A DNA stretch of 64,000 bases from Pseudohongiella sp. O18 (GCF_021729085.1 NZ_JAJSAR010000002.1:310001-374000); one strand, 5' to 3'; shown: positions 29,756 through 39,358, counted from the first letter of the stretch. Translations and numbers: made by a program. The notes: generated from the sequence alone by a model not told the origin.

Positions 29756-30196
29756 TCAGAGGTCGTCAGCAGAGAGCAGGCCAGCGATTTCCGCCGGGGT
29801 AGCGCGAAGGGCCATGACGACCTGATTGAAGAAATCTACTTCACCGTAGCGGATCTCATCGTCACTGCGGATGACATCAGCCAGTGAGCTGATAATCGCC
29901 ACGCGTTCACTTTCGGTCAGTTTCTTGGTGGCCTTGGACAGATAGCGTACCAGGGGCTGCGATTCAAAAAGCTCTGAAGAGGCTGCGGTGAGGATGTCGG
30001 CGCGGCTGAATTCCTCGCCGATCTGCTCTTTGAGCACCGATTTCACTTTTGCTATCTCTACAGACTCGATGTTGGAGTCAACACGAATAGCCCGCGCCAG
30101 GACCATGAGCAGGACTTCCTGAAAGAGTTCTTGCTTTTGACTGGAACTTCCATTGCTGATCAGGTTGCGAATGGAATCAAAATTGATAATGCTCAT
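29756..30196 (-). CDS. TerB-like protein
   Basis: This 146-residue all-helical acidic protein without signal peptide resembles the TerB/DjlA-N family: LMVLARAIRVDSNIESVEIAKVKSVLKEQ and IISSLADVIRSDDEIRYGEVDFFNQVVMAL are the two characteristic repeats with acidic pairs. The family is named for tellurite resistance, but single TerB-like genes are widespread and their job is unknown. No other ter gene is nearby. Confidence 0.75.
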   Translation of the reverse strand: MSIINFDSIRNLISNGSSSQKQELFQEVLLMVLARAIRVDSNIESVEIAKVKSVLKEQIGEEFSRADILTAASSELFESQPLVRYLSKATKKLTESERVAIISSLADVIRSDDEIRYGEVDFFNQVVMALRATPAEIAGLLSADDL

Positions 30197-30438
30197 GCTG
30201 GCTCCGTCTGGATCTTGTTTTTAATTAATTAAGTACCTTCTGACATGGGGCTTGCCTGCTCCATGGAAAACAGCAGACTAATAAGAATCTGCGCTGCTGT
30301 CCATATTAAGCCTTTCTTGAAAAGCGTTCCAGTTGGGAGTTGAGCGCAATTTTTTGCACTTCATCCCGCAGCCCATACTAATTCCCCTGCCACAGTTGTA
30401 GAGTCTTGCTTCCAATACCGAATTGTTTAGGGGGATGT
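30197..30438. other. Intergenic region between terB-like gene and esterase
   Basis: This 242-base divergent gap is AT-rich near 30220-30235 (AATTAATTAA). It probably contains both promoters, but no well-spaced pair of elements could be assigned. No gene was found in it. Confidence 0.3.
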
Positions 30439-31488
30439 ATGTTAAGAAGAAGCATGGCAGTCCGGCTAAATCACGTGCTGGCCGCACTGGGATTGTTAGC
30501 CTTGTCCCACACGGCCTCGGCCGCAGATGTACTTGGTGTCACCTGCCAGACGCCGCCACCGGTGCATTGCGCCGACGGTGACTGTGCCAGCAAAACGGCA
30601 GTGCCTGGCAATGTCATCGAGACTGACAGCGGCAGGGAATACTTTCTCGATTATCCATGCGACCTGCAGCCAGGGGAAGAAGTCACGTTCATCCTGAATA
30701 TTCATGGTGCCGGTTCCATCGGCAACTGGCAGCGCCATTACTTCCCGGCTATGGACTACAAAGATTCCCATCGTCTTGTGGTAGCCACGCCTACTGCCGC
30801 TGGTTCGGCAAACATGGGTGGCGGCAGTGGCGTGCGGGTGTGGGCACCACAAACGGATGATGCTCACCTGCAGGCCATCACCGAGCAGGTCATTGAAGCC
30901 TTTGGCGCCGAGAACATCCGCGCCTTCTGGCTGGCCGGCCACAGCCAGGGCGGTATGACCTCGCGTCGCCTTGTCTGCACCGACTTCTTTGCGGACAAAG
31001 TCGACGGCATGCTCAGTCTGTCGGGTGGTCGTATCGGCCAGGCACCCTTTGTGGATAACTTTGGACCTCCTATGGCAGACGGTACACCTCCACCTTCACG
31101 CCCACGTGGAATGGCGGAAGAGACGCTGCCCAACTGCGACTTCTCCCATATTTTTGCGATTGGAGAGTATGAGATTGAATCGCTGCCCGACAGCTCGCCC
31201 TGGGCACAGCGCTATCAGTGTGATGCCCGTGAGCAAACGCAGGTCATTGATACCGAACCAGGCTGGGTCTATGACAGCGGACGCGCTGGCTTCCCTGTAT
31301 GGGGCATGGAGGCACGTCCAGGAACAGCGGCTGTTTACGAATACCCGAATTGCGAGAATGGCCGGGTGGTTGCCGATGTGGTGCGGCTGAACAAAGGTCA
31401 CACCGAAGGGCTCGAGCCAAATGTCACTGAGCGCATTGTTGAGCTGATTGTTTCAGCCAGTGGTGGCAAGATCCAGTCATCGCAATAA
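30439..31488 (+). CDS. Secreted alpha/beta-hydrolase (PHB depolymerase/feruloyl esterase-like)
   Basis: This 349-residue protein has a clear signal peptide cleaved near TASA/AD (about residue 28). The alpha/beta-hydrolase core has an oxyanion HGAG near 89-92, nucleophile Ser169 in GHSQG and a C-terminal histidine candidate in LNKGHTEGLEP. Several cysteine pairs (for example TCQTPPPVHCADGDC) suggest disulfides in an extracytoplasmic enzyme. The layout resembles poly(3-hydroxybutyrate) depolymerases and feruloyl esterases; the substrate is not established. ATG 30439 follows AGGGGG. Confidence 0.78.
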   Translation: MLRRSMAVRLNHVLAALGLLALSHTASAADVLGVTCQTPPPVHCADGDCASKTAVPGNVIETDSGREYFLDYPCDLQPGEEVTFILNIHGAGSIGNWQRHYFPAMDYKDSHRLVVATPTAAGSANMGGGSGVRVWAPQTDDAHLQAITEQVIEAFGAENIRAFWLAGHSQGGMTSRRLVCTDFFADKVDGMLSLSGGRIGQAPFVDNFGPPMADGTPPPSRPRGMAEETLPNCDFSHIFAIGEYEIESLPDSSPWAQRYQCDAREQTQVIDTEPGWVYDSGRAGFPVWGMEARPGTAAVYEYPNCENGRVVADVVRLNKGHTEGLEPNVTERIVELIVSASGGKIQSSQ

Positions 31489-31651
31489 CTGCTCTCTGTC
31501 ACCGGCGCGGCTGATGTCTGTTCGGCACCAGCCGTGCCAGACCGTTCAGATTCTCCTTTTTGCCGAAACCGCTCGTGTCCGCAGGTCGTAATAAGGTAAC
31601 CTTCGCCATGCGAATGATACCCAAATGACCTTAATGCAGAAGGAGAACACC

Positions 31652-32230
31652 ATGCTTCGTCAATCGCTCTCGGCTATCGTACTGTTGGCCGGATTGCTTA
31701 TTGGCTCCTCAGCCATGGCCCAGTGGACGCTGGACAACGACCAGTCCAAGCTGAGCTTTGTAACCATCAAGGCCGACCATGTCGCCGAAGTTCACACCTT
31801 TGATCGGCTCGCCGGCAGCATCAATGCCTCGGGCGAAGTCAGCATCACCATCGAGCTGGCCAGCATCAATTCCCTGATCCCTATCCGTGACGAGCGCATG
31901 CAGGCCATGCTGTTCGAAACCAATCTGTTCCCTGAAGCCATGGTCAGTGGCTCGGTTGATATCGCCGATCTGCGCGCGATGGAGCCGGGTGAATCCCGTG
32001 CCTTGACGCTGGATGTGTCGCTTGATCTGCGCGGCGACGCCCGTGACTATCCAGCGGAAATTCTGGTGACGCGAACCCAGAACGGTGTTGTGGCTTCAAC
32101 ACTGAAACCAATTCTGGTGACAGCGGATAATCATACCCTGGCTGCCGGTGTTGAAGCTCTGCGCGAAATCGCGGGTCTGCCCAGCATTTCCCGGGCAGTG
32201 CCGGTGAGCTTTACCGTCGTATTTGAATAA
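31652..32230 (+). CDS. YceI-family periplasmic protein
   Basis: This 192-residue protein has a signal peptide cleaved after AMA (about 23) and the YceI lipocalin-like start WTLDNDQSKLSFVTIKADHVAEVHTF, with a C-terminal VPVSFTVVFE. YceI proteins bind isoprenoid lipids in the periplasm. ATG 31652 has GGAG 6 bases upstream and is preferred to 31625. A 12-base-pair hairpin follows the stop at 32251-32276. Confidence 0.88.
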   Translation: MLRQSLSAIVLLAGLLIGSSAMAQWTLDNDQSKLSFVTIKADHVAEVHTFDRLAGSINASGEVSITIELASINSLIPIRDERMQAMLFETNLFPEAMVSGSVDIADLRAMEPGESRALTLDVSLDLRGDARDYPAEILVTRTQNGVVASTLKPILVTADNHTLAAGVEALREIAGLPSISRAVPVSFTVVFE

Positions 32231-32250
32231 GCTGCTTTAATCCGGAGTTT

Positions 32251-32276
32251 CCTCCGCGGCAGGACTGCTGCGGAGG
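32251..32276. other. GC-rich hairpin after yceI-like gene
   Basis: Arms CCTCCGCGGCAG and CTGCTGCGGAGG pair over 12 positions with one G-U pair and a very short loop. There is no T-tract, so a role in termination or mRNA 3'-end stability is only possible. Confidence 0.4.
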
Positions 32277-32564
32277 CGACACATCCATTGTGCTTGCCGA
32301 TAGCGCTAGTACCATCCCTGTTCATGAATCAATCCGATCGCGGTCGTGCAGGGTTGTCACCAGATCGGAATCAAACACCCGAGACGTTAAGAACGTTTCA
32401 TGACGACCTCCTTCATTTCTTTTCGCTTCCTGGCTTGGATTTCAGCCGCCACTCGCCGCAACCATGCGACGGCAGGTGGAGGATTTTCTGACACGCTTAC
32501 TTTGGTTGGCAGGGAACAGGCGGCCAAGTTTCCTGGGCTCGGCACATTTGCTTGTGAAAATACA
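32277..32564. other. Gene-free stretch before the TonB receptor promoter
   Basis: Part of a 429-base intergenic region. Short open frames here have no good ribosome sites or recognisable products. Nothing was identified before the Fur-like box at 32565. Confidence 0.4.
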
Positions 32565-32609
32565 AATGAGAATGATTCGCTTTACAGTTAATGTTTGTGC
32601 TGCTATATT
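32565..32609 (+). promoter_or_regulatory. Fur-like box and promoter of the TonB receptor gene
   Basis: AATGAGAATGATTCGC (32565-32580) matches 12 of 16 positions of the 3' part of the Fur consensus. Directly after it come -35 TTTACA (32581-32586) and -10 TATATT (32604-32609) with a 17-base spacer, each matching 5 of 6 consensus bases. Fur bound here would block the promoter under iron sufficiency. Confidence 0.65.
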
Positions 32610-32659
32610 TCGCGACATTCTTGTTCATGTATTAATCGTTACTCAGGTGTGCCGCCCCA

Positions 32660-34792
32660 ATGAAAACTATCTCTGCCAACCGAACTGCAGCTCTCATTCC
32701 TTTGCTCAGCGGATTTTCCCTGCTGCCCCTTCACTCGGCCATAGCGGCTCAGGATGAGCCTGCATTCCAGGAAGAAATCATCATCACCAGCATCCGAGCC
32801 GACCGTAACAGCCGCGGCGCCACCGGTCTGGATCTGGATGTGGCAGAGACGCCGCAGTCACTGACCATTCTGGATACCGAGACGCTGGAGAGCTTTGGTC
32901 TGGAAGACATCAACAGCATGCTGAAGCTGACGACTGGCGTGAATGTGGATTCATCCGAGACAGATCGTACCTATTACAACGCGCGTGGATTCGATATCAC
33001 CAGCATGCACGTGGATGGCGTCGGTATGCCGTTTGGTGAACTGGTGGTGGGTGATATTGATACCGCAATCTATGAAAAAGTCGAAATCATCCGTGGTTCC
33101 AACGGACTGATTACCGGGCTTGGCAACCCGTCAGGCACCATCAATTATGTCCGCAAGCGTCCAGGCAATGAATTTGCCATGAGCACACGCCTGACAGTAG
33201 GGCGCTGGGATACCCGACGTGCCGAGTTCGATATTTCTACGCCGCTGGTCGAATCCGGGCGCTGGGCCGCCCGTTTTGTGGGTGTCGCCCAGGATGGCGA
33301 AAGCTGGCTGAACAACTATGCCAATGACCGCGCGGTGGGTTCGCTGGTCATTGACGGTCAGATTGGCAATTCAGTCACAGTAGCGCTGGGTTATACGCGC
33401 CAGGACAACAACAGCGACGCACCGTTGTGGGGTGCATCGCCGATGATCTACAGCAATGGCCAGCAACTGGATTTTGATGTTTCGACCTCAACTGCCATGG
33501 AATGGTCCTACTGGGACACTTTGTCAGAGCGTTCCTTTGTCGAACTCGGCTGGCAGCTGGCTGATGACTGGCGTGTCGAAAGTTCAGTGACGCATATTGA
33601 TTACGCTGACAATTCCGAAGTGTTCTACGTCTACTCCAACACTGGCCTGGATGCCGACACCGGGCTGGGCATGCTCAGCTACCCCGGCAAGTTTGACGCC
33701 AGCGAAGAGTCATTGATCTGGGATACCTCACTGCAGGGCAGTTTTCAGGCCTTCGACCGCGAGCACGAACTAAATCTGGGTGTCAGCCTGGCTGACCAGG
33801 ATTCAGGTTCCCTGGACCATACTGCACTAAGCGGTTTCCAGGCCATGCCGGCATTCCCTGGCTGGCAGGGTAACGAAGTGGCGCGCCCAAGCTGGGATAC
33901 GCCCTATCAGGCGGCTGAGGAAGACACTCAACTGAACCGGCTCTACGGCTCGCTGCTGCTGTCGATGACAGATCGCTTCAAAGTGATTCTGGGCGTGAAC
34001 GTGGTGGACTATGAAAATCGTGGCGTCAGCTGGGGTGTTTCCACAGACTCTGACGAAGATGGCAGCAGCCCTTACGTCGGATTCACCTGGGAACTGCTGG
34101 ACAGCCTGAATCTTTACGCCAGCTACAGTGACATATACCAGCCGCAGTATTACCTGGACATGGATCTGCAGCCGCTGGGTTCAGCGGAAGGCAAAAGTTA
34201 TGAGGCGGGCCTGAAAAAGCAGTTTGATTCCTCATGGCTTGCCACGGTGGCAGTATTCAAGACTGAGCAGGAAAACCTGCAGGAATTCGTCCGTTACGGC
34301 GACGGTGACGGTATCGACGATACTGATTACAGCGACGATTTTGATTTTGCCATGTATCGCGGTATCAGCGTCGACTCCACCGGTATCGAGCTGGAAGTTT
34401 CCGGTGAAGTGGCTGAGGGACTGCGGCTGCAGGCCGGTTATACCTATCTGCAGCTGGAAGATCCCAATGGCGATGAGACGCGCACATTCATTCCGCGCAA
34501 TACCTTCAAGATGCTGGCCGACTGGCGTCCGGTATGGCAACAGCGCCTGGCGCTTGGACTGGCCGCGCGCTGGCAGGATGACATCTATTTTGACTCTGCC
34601 TACGGGCGCATCAGTCAGGATGCCTATGCGGTCATTGGCGGCTATGCGCGCTATGACGTGAGCGAGTCGCTGGCGGTCTCTCTGAACGTAGACAATGCCC
34701 TGGATGAGAAGTATCTGAGCTCGGTCAAGTTTGAGCAGTCATATTACGCAGCACCGCAGAACTACAGTGTTTCGCTGGATTGGCAATTCTGA
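32660..34792 (+). CDS. TonB-dependent siderophore receptor
   Basis: This 710-residue outer-membrane receptor is for ferric siderophore import. It has a signal peptide (cleavage near AIAA/QD), a plug domain (about 55-160, VAETPQSLTILDTETLES through RGSNGLITGLGNPSGTINYVRKRP) and a 22-strand barrel ending in an aromatic residue (SVSLDWQF). The pattern is closest to the FhuE/FpvA/FecA-like ferric-siderophore group. The Fur-like box upstream and the PepSY membrane gene downstream support an iron role. The siderophore cannot be named. Confidence 0.92.
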   Translation: MKTISANRTAALIPLLSGFSLLPLHSAIAAQDEPAFQEEIIITSIRADRNSRGATGLDLDVAETPQSLTILDTETLESFGLEDINSMLKLTTGVNVDSSETDRTYYNARGFDITSMHVDGVGMPFGELVVGDIDTAIYEKVEIIRGSNGLITGLGNPSGTINYVRKRPGNEFAMSTRLTVGRWDTRRAEFDISTPLVESGRWAARFVGVAQDGESWLNNYANDRAVGSLVIDGQIGNSVTVALGYTRQDNNSDAPLWGASPMIYSNGQQLDFDVSTSTAMEWSYWDTLSERSFVELGWQLADDWRVESSVTHIDYADNSEVFYVYSNTGLDADTGLGMLSYPGKFDASEESLIWDTSLQGSFQAFDREHELNLGVSLADQDSGSLDHTALSGFQAMPAFPGWQGNEVARPSWDTPYQAAEEDTQLNRLYGSLLLSMTDRFKVILGVNVVDYENRGVSWGVSTDSDEDGSSPYVGFTWELLDSLNLYASYSDIYQPQYYLDMDLQPLGSAEGKSYEAGLKKQFDSSWLATVAVFKTEQENLQEFVRYGDGDGIDDTDYSDDFDFAMYRGISVDSTGIELEVSGEVAEGLRLQAGYTYLQLEDPNGDETRTFIPRNTFKMLADWRPVWQQRLALGLAARWQDDIYFDSAYGRISQDAYAVIGGYARYDVSESLAVSLNVDNALDEKYLSSVKFEQSYYAAPQNYSVSLDWQF

Positions 34793-34832
34793 CAAACCGG
34801 CCCTGTTAGCATATTAAGCGGAGTGCATTGAC

Positions 34833-35948
34833 GTGAACAAACTTCTATTCAAAGTACACAGTTACCTGGCGCTTCTCGCCGTCGTGCCAATTCTCATTGT
34901 TTGTGTGACCGGCAGTATTCTGGTCTTCAAACATGAAATTGATTCTCTGCTTAGAGGGGAGCTTGTTCGCGTCGAGCCTCAGTCGCAGCGTATGCCACTG
35001 GATTCGCTGCTGGCGTCGGTCAATCAGGCGCACCCTGACTACGAAGCGGTTGGCTGGACCCTGTTCCAGGATCCTGGCCGCGCCGATCAGATGTACGTCA
35101 TGGAAAAAGGCACCAGCGACTGGTCGTATGTTTTCCTCAACCAGTACACAGGTCAGGTGCTGCAGGAACCGCAGCTCTACGATCAGTTTCTGACCGACTG
35201 GCTGCTGGAGCTGCACTTCAATTTTCTGCTCCATGATGCCGGGATGCTGGTGACATCGTTCTTCGCTGCCATTTTAATGCTGTTGGGTTTGACGGGGCTT
35301 TACCTGCACCGCAAATTCTGGAAGAACTTCTTTACGCTGCGCTGGAAAAGCCGGCTGGTTGTTTACTTCAGTGACATGCACAAACTGGTCGGTGTCATCG
35401 CATCGCCGGTGCTGATCATACTGGCCTTCACCGGTATCTGGTGGAACGTCGTGGCATACCTGTATGAGATGCAGGAGCATGCGGACGGCAGTGAGCACCA
35501 CGTCATGGTTGACCGTCTCTATGGGGAGCAGGTCTCATTTGATGCGATTGTTGCATCAGCTGAGCAACGGATAGCTGGTTTTGAGGCAACCTATCTGACC
35601 CTGCCGTACGAGCCCGGCGTTGATATCCAGGTCTGGGGTGACGTGCCTACCGGCAATATTCTGACCAGTGAGTATGCCAGTGTGGTGACCTTTGATGAGC
35701 TCAGTGGCGATTGGCTGTCTACCTATGACATCCGTGAAGCCACCACCGGCGCGGTTATTGTCGACAGTTACCGGCGACTGCATTTCGGCGACTTTGCAGG
35801 CCTGCTGTCAAAAGCGCTGTGGGCATTGCTGGGTCTGTCGCCGGTACTGTTGTCAGTTACCGGTCTGACCCTGTGGTGGAAACGTCGCAGCCAGCGTCAG
35901 CGCGCCCGTGAAAAGCGACGTGAGAAACTCGAGCTGGCAAACGCCTGA
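34833..35948 (+). CDS. PepSY-associated membrane protein (PiuB-like)
   Basis: This 371-residue inner-membrane protein has helices at about 11-33, 140-165, 188-212 and 335-355, and PepSY_TM features (KVHSYLALLAVVPILIVCVTGSILVF, DMHKLVGVIASPVLIILAFTGIWWN, SKALWALLGLSPVLLSVTGLTLWWKRR). Members linked to TonB receptors are thought to reduce ferric siderophores in the periplasm. It starts with GTG 34833 after GGAG, 40 bases from the receptor stop, so it is likely co-transcribed. Confidence 0.87.
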   Translation: MNKLLFKVHSYLALLAVVPILIVCVTGSILVFKHEIDSLLRGELVRVEPQSQRMPLDSLLASVNQAHPDYEAVGWTLFQDPGRADQMYVMEKGTSDWSYVFLNQYTGQVLQEPQLYDQFLTDWLLELHFNFLLHDAGMLVTSFFAAILMLLGLTGLYLHRKFWKNFFTLRWKSRLVVYFSDMHKLVGVIASPVLIILAFTGIWWNVVAYLYEMQEHADGSEHHVMVDRLYGEQVSFDAIVASAEQRIAGFEATYLTLPYEPGVDIQVWGDVPTGNILTSEYASVVTFDELSGDWLSTYDIREATTGAVIVDSYRRLHFGDFAGLLSKALWALLGLSPVLLSVTGLTLWWKRRSQRQRAREKRREKLELANA

Positions 35949-35963
35949 GAGCAGAATGCAATC

Positions 35964-37958
35964 TCAGTTTGAGAGAGCTGCCTGAATACCTGGTTCGGGG
36001 CGCCGCGAGGCGCCCCAACTGCTTTCCACCATCGATATCACATCGTTCAGCTCCTGCTCGCTGACATCTGCCAACGCCCCGTGTTCGAGTGGATCGTAAT
36101 GGAAGATGTAGAGGCGTGACGCAAACTCGGCAAACGACAGCGATGACTCGCCAAACCGTTCCCCGTGGCCGGCCGTGCTGACCTTCACACCATTACCCCA
36201 GTCCTGTCCGCTGTCATTATTCGGATTAAAAAAGTACACCCGCGTTGTTCCCTGGGGATCCACGGTAGCTCGAATGATGGTGATGGCATGCCAGCCAATG
36301 AATCGCGCGGCGCTGTCGGTGACGGCAATGCCAGCAGGTTGCGGATGAATCAGCGGCTGATTGCCGTTGTACCCGGGGTGGTAGTGCGCGTAAAAGTGTC
36401 GATAGAAACTTTCCAGCTCATGCAGATGGCCGGTGCCGACATCAACATTGATTCGGAAACCGCGTCCGGTCCACCAGCCGTGGAACTCGGGATTGATCCA
36501 CTGGTGCGGATCACCATCGCGACCAATGCAGTGGCGGCCCATTTCCGCGTATATTCTGTCCAGGTGTGGTACCACAAGCAGAGAAACAGGATCGAGGTCC
36601 AGCGGCAGCGTCTGCGCGACACCACTCAGGCTCTCTCGTGATGAAATGGATTTACCCTCAAAGTGCATGACAATTTCATCATCGCGGGCAGCCCAGGTCA
36701 CCATCTGCAGTAGATAGTCCGGATCGTTGTATGACCACATCGACAGGGCGCGCGCTGACTGGCAGGTGGGGTTGTTACCCTGCCCAACACCCAGCGGCAG
36801 GCCCAGCATACAAAGCACTCCTTCCATTAGCCGGGCCCGATGCGGAACCGCGTCGCCAAACGCTGCTGACAGACGCGCCTTCGACCATGGCGCGAGTTCC
36901 AGACCCAGCTGACGCCACAAGGCGGGTGCTACCGGTGGCTGATAGAAAATACCGCGCTCCAGCGTCAGTGCCAGTCCATAGATACCCTGGGCAGTTTCTG
37001 GAAACAGGCAGTCGTCAATAATGCTGTGCACCAGGTCACGAAAACACAGCAGGCAGTCGCGCCCGGTTGCAGAAAGACCCAGGGCTTCGGCAAGCAACTG
37101 ATCGCCATGCTGGGCCACCTGTTTCAAAAGGACAGCGTGATAGGGCGATACCAGTCCGGTGTCGTGCATGGCACGGGCAAAACCGGTTGCCTCATACTGC
37201 AAGGCCGTGGTGTCCATGGATTCCAGTCGTTGCTGATACACTTCGACGCCGGGATCTTCATGACAGGCCTGCGTCGGGCCGAACAGTGCGCTGACCAGGC
37301 GGTTGGCACCCTGGCCGCTGCTGCCCAGATCTATGTCGGGGTTGGCCTGGCACAGGCTGATCTGTGTGATCATCTGTTTGACAGGATCGACCTGAATAGG
37401 TCGCTGTTGAAGGATGCGCCAGATTTCGTTGATCAGCTCATCAATGATGTGTTCAAAGCCGATGCGAGACGCCAGATGCTGCAGCAGAAGGCTGGGAATC
37501 AGCGCCAGACGACCCTGTGTTTCGCGCTCGGACTCGCCTACTGAGCCGAACAGAATTGGCAGGTTCAGAGCCAGGACCTGGGTCAGAAAATGCTTTGCAG
37601 CCACCGCGCTCAAGGAGGAGTGCTGGTAGCGCGATTTGGCCACAGCCAGCATGCGCAGTTCGCTCAAGGCCTCAATGACCAGCAGAGTGGCATCACTGCC
37701 ACGCAGTGACTGCCCACTCAGTGAAGGTACCAGGATCGCCGGCTGCGCCCAGTCCGAGCCTTCAAACACACCAGCCTCTTCCAGTGCTTCGGCACGCTCC
37801 TCGATCGCCGCGCAGCCACCTGGTTGCTGCAACACGCGACGCGCAAGGTCGATGACCGGCTGTAGCCGTGTGGGTTTGGAAAAATCCGGAGCGCGCGCCA
37901 GTTGTAGGATGGCCGCATCCAGTTTTTGCAGCAAACCTGTCATTAAATCGTCCGACAA
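35964..37958 (-). CDS. Unrecognised 664-residue protein with papain-like Cys/His/Asn pattern
   Basis: No family was recognised. The N-terminal 370 residues look alpha-helical. From about 385 the sequence changes character: GQGNNPTCQSARAL (Gln393, Cys399), GWHAITII (His557) and RVYFFNPNNDSGQDWG (Asn578) follow the order oxyanion Gln, nucleophile Cys, general-base His, orienting Asn seen in papain-fold peptidases and transglutaminase-like enzymes. There is no signal peptide. TTG 37958 has GGAG 8 bases upstream; ATG 37943 is the alternative start. It lies 27 bases after an ATP-grasp ligase gene on the same strand, so the two probably act together. A cysteine peptidase or amidase role is inference from the motif order only. 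Confidence 0.6.
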   Translation of the reverse strand: MSDDLMTGLLQKLDAAILQLARAPDFSKPTRLQPVIDLARRVLQQPGGCAAIEERAEALEEAGVFEGSDWAQPAILVPSLSGQSLRGSDATLLVIEALSELRMLAVAKSRYQHSSLSAVAAKHFLTQVLALNLPILFGSVGESERETQGRLALIPSLLLQHLASRIGFEHIIDELINEIWRILQQRPIQVDPVKQMITQISLCQANPDIDLGSSGQGANRLVSALFGPTQACHEDPGVEVYQQRLESMDTTALQYEATGFARAMHDTGLVSPYHAVLLKQVAQHGDQLLAEALGLSATGRDCLLCFRDLVHSIIDDCLFPETAQGIYGLALTLERGIFYQPPVAPALWRQLGLELAPWSKARLSAAFGDAVPHRARLMEGVLCMLGLPLGVGQGNNPTCQSARALSMWSYNDPDYLLQMVTWAARDDEIVMHFEGKSISSRESLSGVAQTLPLDLDPVSLLVVPHLDRIYAEMGRHCIGRDGDPHQWINPEFHGWWTGRGFRINVDVGTGHLHELESFYRHFYAHYHPGYNGNQPLIHPQPAGIAVTDSAARFIGWHAITIIRATVDPQGTTRVYFFNPNNDSGQDWGNGVKVSTAGHGERFGESSLSFAEFASRLYIFHYDPLEHGALADVSEQELNDVISMVESSWGASRRPEPGIQAALSN

Positions 37959-37985
37959 GTCGATATCTCCCGCGGGTCCTGCCTG

Positions 37986-39209
37986 CTAGATGTAATAGTC
38001 CAGCTCTTCCTGAGCCTTCAGTGTGTCATGCAGCTTCTGTGCATCCTCACCCCGAAAGTACACCAGTCCCCAGTGTGTGCCAAACGCTGTGCGCTTGGTG
38101 ACGGTTTCTTCCAACGGTGGTGTCAGCTCGTGAGACTCAAAGTAGGGGTTGTTGTCCACCTCTTCGGGGATGACCAGCTGGCTGACCACGCGTCGTCGTG
38201 GATAGACACCAAAACAGCCGGCGTAACCATCGGCGTCCTCGACTTCTTTCGGGAAAAACGCCTTAACTTCTTCTGCGGTGGTCTTGGGGTCGAATACCAG
38301 CATGCTGGCCTGATAGGCGTTGAAGCCATACACGCGTTCAAGCAGTTCGAATACCTTGAAACCCGGTGGGCGGTAAGCCACCTCGCCAAAGTACATTTCG
38401 CCATCACTGGTGACGAAGTATTCCGGGTGAATCAGGCCAAATTCAATGTCGAAGGCCTTGATCAGCTTCTCGATCTGGGCGCGAATCTGTGGACGGTATT
38501 TCTCGAGTTCCGGTGAGGCTGGCACAAATACCGAGTAGCCAAGTGTTACATACTCAGAGATGTTCAGGAATACGATCTTGCCGTTGTGGATCCAGGCCTC
38601 AACCGCAAACTCCCAGCCATCCAGATGGGATTCCATCAACACCGGAAATTCCTCATCGGGAATGGAGTCGACCTCATCGGGGGTACGAATTACACGATGC
38701 CCCAGGCAGCCTGCCTTGTCGAAAGCTTTTAAGTGAATCGGATCGTTGGGGTCGCCGTCCAGTTTCAGCAGAGTCTGATTGACGCGTTTCAGAAAACGAA
38801 CCACATCTTCCTTGTCGTGTGCCTCTTCGAAAATGCCGACGCGAATGCCGCCCAGCTGCGCCCTGCGTTTCATCAGTGCCTTGTCACGTAGCAGCAGAGA
38901 CTGTCCATACAGGCGCGGGTTGTCCAGCAGTACCGAGTTTATGGCACCAGCCCACTCGACAGTTTCCTCATACAGGGGGATGGCAATATCGACACCCATT
39001 TCCTTCAGGGTCTCAGCGATCTCCATGGATCGGTCATTCAGTCTTTCAAAGTTCCAGGACAGATAGGGAATATTGTGTTTCTCACAGTATTCCTCGGCCC
39101 AGTCAGGAGCGACCACGACATAGCGGCGATCAAACGTTTCTGCCGCCTCTACAGCGTTCAGGCTCCAACCCAGTAGCGCGATATACCCTTTGTTTGGGTC
39201 TTTCTTCAT
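37986..39209 (-). CDS. ATP-grasp carboxylate-amine ligase-like protein
   Basis: This 407-residue ATP-grasp protein has an N-terminal pre-ATP-grasp fold (GYIALLGWSLNAVEAAETF) and a central ATP-binding part with VLMESHLDGWEFAVEAWIHNGK (about 190-211). The metal/nucleotide segment GLIHPEYFVTSDGEMYFGEVAYRPPG (258-283) resembles the HxE...E.N.RPGG pattern of carboxylate-amine ligases. The family joins an activated carboxylate to an amine, as in D-Ala-D-Ala ligase, BacD or glutathione synthetase; the substrates here are unknown. The partner gene downstream has a papain-like motif set, so a ligase/hydrolase pair acting on a peptide or amide is a reasonable hypothesis. Confidence 0.8.
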   Translation of the reverse strand: MKKDPNKGYIALLGWSLNAVEAAETFDRRYVVVAPDWAEEYCEKHNIPYLSWNFERLNDRSMEIAETLKEMGVDIAIPLYEETVEWAGAINSVLLDNPRLYGQSLLLRDKALMKRRAQLGGIRVGIFEEAHDKEDVVRFLKRVNQTLLKLDGDPNDPIHLKAFDKAGCLGHRVIRTPDEVDSIPDEEFPVLMESHLDGWEFAVEAWIHNGKIVFLNISEYVTLGYSVFVPASPELEKYRPQIRAQIEKLIKAFDIEFGLIHPEYFVTSDGEMYFGEVAYRPPGFKVFELLERVYGFNAYQASMLVFDPKTTAEEVKAFFPKEVEDADGYAGCFGVYPRRRVVSQLVIPEEVDNNPYFESHELTPPLEETVTKRTAFGTHWGLVYFRGEDAQKLHDTLKAQEELDYYI

Positions 39210-39358
39210 GCCAATACCTTACCCTTTATGCCAGCAGCTGCCGGCATTTCACTTTGAATTTCAATGATTTCGGAAACCACTGTACCTTAGTTGGCAGTCA
39301 GTTGCACGGTGCCTGGTGGCACAGATAAGCCCGGAATCAGGCGAAGCTTGGGTAGAAG

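Noticed and set aside
29756-30196. Tellurite resistance operon
   Set aside because: Only a single TerB-like gene is present; terC, terD and others are not nearby.
32464-32757. 97-residue open frame before the TonB receptor
   Set aside because: It spans the Fur-like box and promoter and overlaps the receptor start.
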